NCBI RefSeq assembly: GCF_001293125.1
Contig: NZ_CP009312.1
Coordinates: 1,153,447-1,217,446 of the forward strand
Direction of reading: 5' to 3'
From: Lawsonella clevelandensis
GTDB lineage: Bacteria; Actinomycetota; Actinomycetes; Mycobacteriales; Mycobacteriaceae
DNA length: 64,000 nt
Position numbers and translations under genes: made by a program. The notes under the pieces were generated by a model, which saw nothing but the letters and a program-made list of their open reading frames with translations, ran no database searches and was not told the DNA's origin. Positions 60,101-64,000 of this stretch are shown here, piece after piece; the first letter of the stretch is position 1, and every line of letters starts with the position of its first letter.

Positions 60101-60577
60101 GGTGAGGGTGAGGTAGAGGCCGCCGAGGACGGTGGTGATGCCGACGAGTTCGACCAGGGCGCGGAACCAGCGTTGTTCGTGGAACCAGGGCCAGCCACTG
60201 GCTGGGTCGAACATTTGGATGTAGGCCTCGAAAAGGATGAAGGCGCCCAGTAGGAAGCCGACCATGACGAACCAGTGGGAGATGGAGACGGTGCGGCGTT
60301 TGCGGATGAGACGTGTGTGGGCGATGAATTCTTTGAGGAGGTTCCAGAGCCGGTGCCAGGGGTGATTGGTGCGGGTGTGGTCGGGTTCGGCCAGCTGCAG
60401 CATGGTGACGAGGCGGACGACGCCGTGGATGAAGATGCTCCAGCAGACGATGCTGATGAGGGTGGCGACGATCCCGATGGGGATGGTGAGATCCCAGGGA
60501 GTGGTGGGTGCGCTGGCGTGCGTGAGAGGGGCATTCACGAGCGCGTACAGGTCGTCACTAGTCACCTTTCCCATCAT
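57158..60577 (-). CDS. Membrane (Fe-S)-binding reductase with CCG domains (Rv0338c-like)
   Basis: This 1139-residue protein has about five N-terminal membrane helices (residues 25-275, NarI/heterodisulfide-reductase-like). Two ferredoxin-type clusters follow (CTECGRCQDLCPAW at about 330 and CTTCGACVDQCPLDLE at about 445), then two CCG domains (GCAGAYED about 530, TCAHCFNTLG about 625, HDPCYLGRHNHF about 670, FCCGAGGAHFW about 702). This is the architecture of GlpC/HdrD-like electron-transfer proteins; the partner is unknown. Beyond residue 830 a tail of about 300 residues is Ala/Pro/Glu-rich and carries recurring GLPLLGLIERPDGVPS, GLPLVGMIARTNGVPT and GLPLRPGVAAPGA segments. The start is uncertain between two adjacent ATG codons and a GTG. 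Rv0338c, from memory, is about 880 residues. Confidence 0.9.
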   Translation of the reverse strand: MMGKVTSDDLYALVNAPLTHASAPTTPWDLTIPIGIVATLISIVCWSIFIHGVVRLVTMLQLAEPDHTRTNHPWHRLWNLLKEFIAHTRLIRKRRTVSISHWFVMVGFLLGAFILFEAYIQMFDPASGWPWFHEQRWFRALVELVGITTVLGGLYLTLTRIKNNPHLGRNKRSSRFYKSNMGAAYFVDAVVILEGLGMLAVKAGQLATFPTYGGGDPTIDWVTYWVAQTLPANPLMVSLFAVAKLLIAMLWLLLVGLNLKWGVAWHRIGAFFNIFFKREWDGRTSLRAIRPMRSGDKTLTMDNVDPDKDLLGIGHIQDFTWKDWLDFSVCTECGRCQDLCPAWNTSKPLNPKLIVTGLRDVAQDSAPYLSAARTAGFVDPDTGRVDHDAFPRLLDLLPATSAGKRTHQHAELQRLSQPLIGLDPQHQDAQQHPERIGLLNEDALWACTTCGACVDQCPLDLELVDHVVNLRRHQVLAANQYPPELASLFKNLESKGNPWGQSPTARETWIDELERETGWRVPVWGKDVHNFAGEGMEYLFWVGCAGAYEDRAKEATKATALLLHLGGVKFCVLGNQETCTGDSARRAGNEFLFQEMAARNTELLESVFGESPNRKIIATCAHCFNTLGNEYPQPYTVIHHSVVLNQLVNRRRLVPTTPVEGITTYHDPCYLGRHNHFYSQPRELVESSGTQVKEMGHTREQAFCCGAGGAHFWMEEKHGTRINLMRVDEALQTGATTIATACPFCTVMLSDGVKQRMTESDSRLVAGQAKRTRVADISVLLLESVRRGDKLPQALVPIPVGDLDVEQEMDGLDLPNAVPAEETATVDDYTTTLHETDREAIRAAAAEQEAVEDVLAELEEEAVIDDASLLDAGVVTVSLHTVGLPLLGLIERPDGVPSAQAPGPEPVAVLPSSLATYQAEAQQLEKERKAEKEKAARRKERVERAGQSAPVTGKPLEEASDSTISVKAAEVARDGADNELNLDVPGLPLVGMIARTNGVPTPLPPLLAVTEEAAARAKQAIVYIAPGAPLVYEDGVDAGIGTGTAVAADSTGDGTGDGADTNAADTAAALAAAEEKRLSVPGLPLRPGVAAPGAISAVVSPRALPPETAVPATPVNKAQQAGVSIRPGLAAPQDFSASS

Positions 60578-60649
60578 ATACAGCAGCGCAGATTGGCTAA
60601 AGTAAGTGAGCTCGGGTGGTGGAGCTCCCCGGTGGAGGGGAGTGGGAGG

Positions 60650-62014
60650 CTATTCCTTTTCGGTGGTGGATGTCGTCACGTCCCACTGTGGGTCGGACTG
60701 GATTCCCTTCTTGACGAGTGCTGGTTGGGCGCTCAGTGGTGTGCGGAGCTTGGGGTAGCGTTTGTCCTTCTTGCCCCACCAGAAGTAGTGGGTGAGGTAG
60801 CCGTCAACGGGAGGTACGGGCTTGTCGGGTGCGAAGCCGAGTTCGGTGGGGGTGGCTTTCACACAGTCGGTGATGAAGTATTTCTCTTTGTCGTCGCAGG
60901 TTTCGGTGACGACGCGGCGGAAGGCCTTGGTTTCGAGGAAGAGTGCTTCGGTGAAGGGGTTGCGGCGCAGCTTAATGGACCGGTATAGCCAGTAAAGGAA
61001 GACGCCGATGTTGAAGAGCAGCGCGATCCAGGAGCACACCTTGTTGGCGGTGGGATCCATGGTGGCGAAGTTTGTCATGGCATTGGGTGGGGTGGCGATG
61101 GTGGGGAGCCAGTTGTAGAAGGCGATCCAGTACATGAGGGTGTAGCAGCGGAACCAGATCCATTGGCCGCGAGCCCAGGTGAAGGCGGGGATGGTGCAGG
61201 CGAGGAGCAGTGCCAGGGTGCAGTACCAGGTGTAGTCGCCCAGGGAGTTGTAGAGGAAAGCGTGGTTCCACAGGTCGTAGGCGATAATCCAGGGCCAGAT
61301 TTGGTCGAGCCAGACGATGCTCTTGACCTTGGAGTTTTTGCGGCCGGCAACGATGATGCGGGTGAGTCCGGTGATGGTGAGGATGTTGAGGAATCCGGCG
61401 GCTGCGCTGAGAAGGTTCCAGTAGCCTCCAATGGTGCGGAAGCCGGTGGCGGGGTCGATGCCGATATGGCGGGCGTCAAAGTTGGCAGCGAGTGCCATGT
61501 ACCAGGCGTCTGTTTTTGGTTCAGCGGTGATGCCTCTGGCTTCGGGGAGTTTACTTAAGAGATCTACGTTGGAGTGCGTGTGGTCGATCTGGGCCAGGCA
61601 GTGCCAGTCAGCGGCGCAGGCGTAGTAGTCGCCGGCCTGTCGGAAGATGGCGATGTCGCGGATGTTGGCTTCGAGGATGTTGCCGCCCAGGCAGATGAGG
61701 CAGAAGACGCCGATCCACACGACGTAGCGGTGGGCGAGGTCGGGCCGGTATTTGCCGAGGACGACGATACAGCCGTTGACGGTGGCGGCGAAGATCATGA
61801 GGCAGTATTTGCCGAAGGGGAACCAGCCGAGGATGGGGATGGCGTAGTTGATGGCGTAGGGAATCATGGCGAGTCCACCGACGGTCCAGATGAGGAAGAT
61901 GGTCCAGGTCCAGCGGCGGTTGATTTCGGCGATCGCCATTTGGGTGAGGAAGACGAAGAGCCAGATGAGATATACCCGGGGGGATCCGATCTCCCAGAGG
62001 AACAGTGAGTCCAT
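60650..62014 (-). CDS. DUF5692-family membrane protein, longer paralogue
   Basis: This 454-residue protein has about ten membrane helices and matches the DUF5692 pattern: LFLWEIGSPRVYLIWLFVFL at the start, NILEANIRDIAIF, GYWNLLSAAAGFLNILTITG and the signature IIAYDLWNHAFLYN (about residues 240-253). A loop of about 70 residues between two Cys-bearing segments (ACAADWHC onward) is absent from the second paralogue. The C-terminal 100 residues are cytoplasmic and include three further Cys. The family has no known function. It is divergent from the SRPBCC-like gene, and the gene at 63268 encodes a second member. ATG 62014 is preceded by AAAAGGA. Confidence 0.8.
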   Translation of the reverse strand: MDSLFLWEIGSPRVYLIWLFVFLTQMAIAEINRRWTWTIFLIWTVGGLAMIPYAINYAIPILGWFPFGKYCLMIFAATVNGCIVVLGKYRPDLAHRYVVWIGVFCLICLGGNILEANIRDIAIFRQAGDYYACAADWHCLAQIDHTHSNVDLLSKLPEARGITAEPKTDAWYMALAANFDARHIGIDPATGFRTIGGYWNLLSAAAGFLNILTITGLTRIIVAGRKNSKVKSIVWLDQIWPWIIAYDLWNHAFLYNSLGDYTWYCTLALLLACTIPAFTWARGQWIWFRCYTLMYWIAFYNWLPTIATPPNAMTNFATMDPTANKVCSWIALLFNIGVFLYWLYRSIKLRRNPFTEALFLETKAFRRVVTETCDDKEKYFITDCVKATPTELGFAPDKPVPPVDGYLTHYFWWGKKDKRYPKLRTPLSAQPALVKKGIQSDPQWDVTTSTTEKE

Positions 62015-62221
62015 GAGCCGTCCTTTTCCGTCAATAGCGCTACTGTGTCATTGCTCCCAGCATCTAGACAACATTATGGACATGGCGGGTGGACTTTTGT
62101 GTGAAAAATAGAAGTGTTATAAAACGATCTCCTAGTTTAGGGCGGCCTAGTAGAGTCTGACAATGAGGTCCTACCAGGGAGAGGTTGTGGCCCATTTCAC
62201 CTCACTATGAAGGGTAATTCT

Positions 62222-63271
62222 ATGTTCCAGAACACATTTTGGGGAGGTTTGGGAGTAACTGGCGGCGTTGCAGGGGGAGCCATTCTCTCGTTCATGACGG
62301 TATTTAGCCAATTCACAGGAAAGGCATCTCGCGCCGAAAACGCCTTCGTTTATCCAGGTGACGACCTCATTGATGCGAACTATCGCAATGGTCGCTCATC
62401 TACCTATGCCATTGACATTGATGCCCCGGCCTACGCTGTCTGGCGCACCATCAAACAACTGGGGTGTAACAAGGCCGGGTCCTACAGCTCCGAATTCTTG
62501 GAGCGTATTTTTGCCCGTCTGCCGTTCTATAACCAGTACGAGATCCAAGAAGAATGGCAACAACCAGATTCCCTTGTTGCCGGCGATATCGGGCCCTTCG
62601 ACTTCCACGGCATGAGCATGGAGTGGGTAGACGTCGTTCCTGGCAAGTACCTTGTGCATTGGACAGATACCAAGGAACCTCCGAAGGCGCCGGGATCGTA
62701 TGCTTTCCGCTATCCGGGGATGGACCACTATGCGGCAGCTTGGTGCTACTACCTCATTCCGCTGCCCGGTAACCGTTGCCGGCTCCTCAACCATTGGCGG
62801 GTGGCCTACGAGCCTGACAATCTCTGGACGTGGTTTATTAATTGGTGCCAGATTGAACTGGTAGGGGGTTGTATGGCGCATCTGCAGAACATCTACCTCA
62901 AGCGAGTGTGCGAGTTCCGTAAGAAGCAACAGTTGACGGGTCGCTTCATGCGCGGCATGTTGGGGGGACGGTTCTTCAGGAGTGCTACTCCAGCGGGCCG
63001 TCACGATGGTACTCCACTGTTCGAAGAGACGTATACGCAGTGGATGCGTTTTGGCCGGCAGGACCCAGCTTGTCGAGCTATTCGGGAACCGCACACCGAG
63101 GATTCCACTTGGCCGCCGACCGGACCGGAGAGCCCCTGGGACAGCATCATGGACAAGGAGTACTTCGTCGATTGGGAAGAGCCTGCTTTCTCGTGGGAGG
63201 AACAGATTCGGCAGAAGCAGGAGAAGACCTATCTGCCGGATTGGGGAAAGAAGAAAGCTGCTGAGCAATGA
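62222..63271 (+). CDS. SRPBCC/START-like lipid-binding-fold protein with N-terminal membrane helix
   Basis: This 349-residue protein has a hydrophobic N-terminus (GGLGVTGGVAGGAILSFMTVF), then a helix-grip (SRPBCC-type) domain at about 55-220: STYAIDIDAPAYAVWRTIKQLGCNKAGSYSSEFLERI, AGDIGPFDFHGMSMEWVDVVPGKYLVHW and CRLLNHWRVAY. A Trp/Glu-rich C-terminal region of about 120 residues follows. Such domains bind hydrophobic ligands or act as cyclases; no catalytic role can be read here. ATG 62222 is chosen because GAAGGG lies eight bases before it; 62207 has none. The last four bases overlap the next gene (ATGA), coupling it to the DUF5692 protein. Assignment of the fold is moderately confident. 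Confidence 0.72.
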   Translation: MFQNTFWGGLGVTGGVAGGAILSFMTVFSQFTGKASRAENAFVYPGDDLIDANYRNGRSSTYAIDIDAPAYAVWRTIKQLGCNKAGSYSSEFLERIFARLPFYNQYEIQEEWQQPDSLVAGDIGPFDFHGMSMEWVDVVPGKYLVHWTDTKEPPKAPGSYAFRYPGMDHYAAAWCYYLIPLPGNRCRLLNHWRVAYEPDNLWTWFINWCQIELVGGCMAHLQNIYLKRVCEFRKKQQLTGRFMRGMLGGRFFRSATPAGRHDGTPLFEETYTQWMRFGRQDPACRAIREPHTEDSTWPPTGPESPWDSIMDKEYFVDWEEPAFSWEEQIRQKQEKTYLPDWGKKKAAEQ

Positions 63272-64000
63272 GTGGCCCCGGCTATCCCACCCTCTTCCTC
63301 TTTGAGGTTGGCCAGTGGTACGACTACGCGGGCTTGGTGCTGGTGGTGGTGTGTTTGGCGGTCGCTGCCTGGTTAGCTCAGCGCTACAAGTGGTTCGTCA
63401 TCGCCTTTTTCATCGTCATTCCGGTGCTCTTGTCCATTTTCTGGTGGCCGCATTCCACCGAGGGGACGAGTTCGGCAGGCTGGTTCCCGATGGTGAAGCT
63501 CTACTCGGCGTTGCTGGGGAGTTTGTCGCTGGTGGCGTTGCAGTATGTCCCGAAGCTGCGACATAACAAGTACTACTTGCTGTTGCCGCCGCTCCTGTTG
63601 GCCGTCAACATTACGGAGGCCGTCATCCGGGATTTTCAGTGTTTCAGTATGACAGGTGTTGATCCCACGCAGGGTTTCTGGTGTGTGGGTGGCCCGTGGA
63701 ACATCATGAATGGCATTGCGGGGATCCTCAATATTTTGGCGATCTCGGGCTGGATGGGGATCTATATTTCCCGGAAGAAGAGTAAGGCCATTATTTGGGG
63801 CGACCTGACGGTGTGGTGGATTATCGCCTATGACCTGTGGAATTTCGCCTACTTGTATAACTGTATGTCGGGGCATGCCTGGTATAACGGCTTCGGTTTG
63901 TTGTTGGGATGTACCATTCCGGCGTTCATGAAGTGGGGACGCGGGGCGTGGATTCAGTACCGGGCGTACACCTTGTATTTGTGGTGCGCGTTTACATTGA
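63268..64000 (+). CDS. DUF5692-family membrane protein, second paralogue (cut by window edge)
   Basis: The frame starts with ATG at 63268 inside the SRPBCC-like stop codon and is open to the window end, giving 244 residues so far. It has about eight helices: YDYAGLVLVVVCLAVAAWLA, WFVIAFFIVIPVLLSIFWW and more. It shares with the protein at 60650 the motifs EAVIRDFQCF / EANIRDIAIF, GPWNIMNGIAGILNILAISG and IIAYDLWNFAYLYN (about 185-198). Both have a Cys pair around the first loop, but the loop here is far shorter. It is missed by simple ORF lists because no stop lies in the window. Coupled translation with the upstream gene points to a joint function. Confidence 0.8.
   Translation, partial: MSGPGYPTLFLFEVGQWYDYAGLVLVVVCLAVAAWLAQRYKWFVIAFFIVIPVLLSIFWWPHSTEGTSSAGWFPMVKLYSALLGSLSLVALQYVPKLRHNKYYLLLPPLLLAVNITEAVIRDFQCFSMTGVDPTQGFWCVGGPWNIMNGIAGILNILAISGWMGIYISRKKSKAIIWGDLTVWWIIAYDLWNFAYLYNCMSGHAWYNGFGLLLGCTIPAFMKWGRGAWIQYRAYTLYLWCAFTL

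Overview
The window looks like chromosome of a mycolic-acid-making actinobacterium of the order Mycobacteriales (Corynebacteriales) with moderate GC. The evidence is an MmpL3-type transporter, a very large AftD-type arabinosyltransferase, a DUF3068 membrane protein, a TmaT-like acyltransferase, GTP-dependent PEP carboxykinase, class Ib NrdF and many leaderless-looking promoters. Gene order follows two Mycobacterium tuberculosis blocks as I remember them: Rv0198c to Rv0236A (zmp1, Rv0204c, mmpL3, Rv0207c, trmB, pckA, Rv0224c to Rv0228, aftD, small DUF2613 protein), then a dcd / aspC / Rv0338c block. A small-genome relative such as Lawsonella is a guess from memory, not a database result.

Layout. 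0-3 kb: 5' part of an RluA-type pseudouridine synthase, a tandem universal stress protein and a secreted L,D-transpeptidase behind a structured leader with two C9 tracts. 3-9.9 kb: YhgE/Pip-like membrane protein, M13 metallopeptidase, secreted GH25 muramidase and a YbhN-like membrane protein. 9.9-14.8 kb: mmpL3, NYN-domain protein and trmB overlapping on the minus strand. 15-19.2 kb: three unrecognised genes and pckG. 19.3-38.2 kb: an envelope-glycan and mycolate-export block (DUF4185 putative endo-D-arabinanase, MtrP-like methyltransferase, glycosyltransferase, membrane glycan proteins, flippase, DUF3068, TmaT-like acyltransferase, AftD, DUF2613, a stress protein, a lipoprotein, a second acyltransferase). 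38.2-44.6 kb: a trp operon with a leaderless trpL attenuator peptide and the order E-G-D-(C+B fusion)-A. 44.6-48.3 kb: an AT-richer accessory stretch with a broken or slippage-controlled small secreted protein, a divergent tyrosine phenol-lyase/tryptophanase-family enzyme and a GIY-YIG protein with no usable start codon. 48.4-57 kb: GT87 mannosyltransferase, tRNA-Gly(CCC), dcd, a sigma factor with a membrane partner, nrdF, a highly biased surface protein and an alanine/aspartate-type aminotransferase. 57-64 kb: a membrane Fe-S reductase with a long repetitive tail, then a DUF5692 / SRPBCC-like / DUF5692 locus running off the window.

How it works together. Most of 5-38 kb serves the cell envelope: mycolate export (MmpL3, MtrP-like, TmaT-like), arabinan synthesis and turnover (AftD, DUF4185) and peptidoglycan remodelling (L,D-transpeptidase, GH25). 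The trp genes plus the neighbouring aromatic amino acid lyase form a metabolic insert whose protein sequences look more like those of anaerobic Firmicutes than of Mycobacteriales. No rRNA, CRISPR array, transposase or phage gene was seen.
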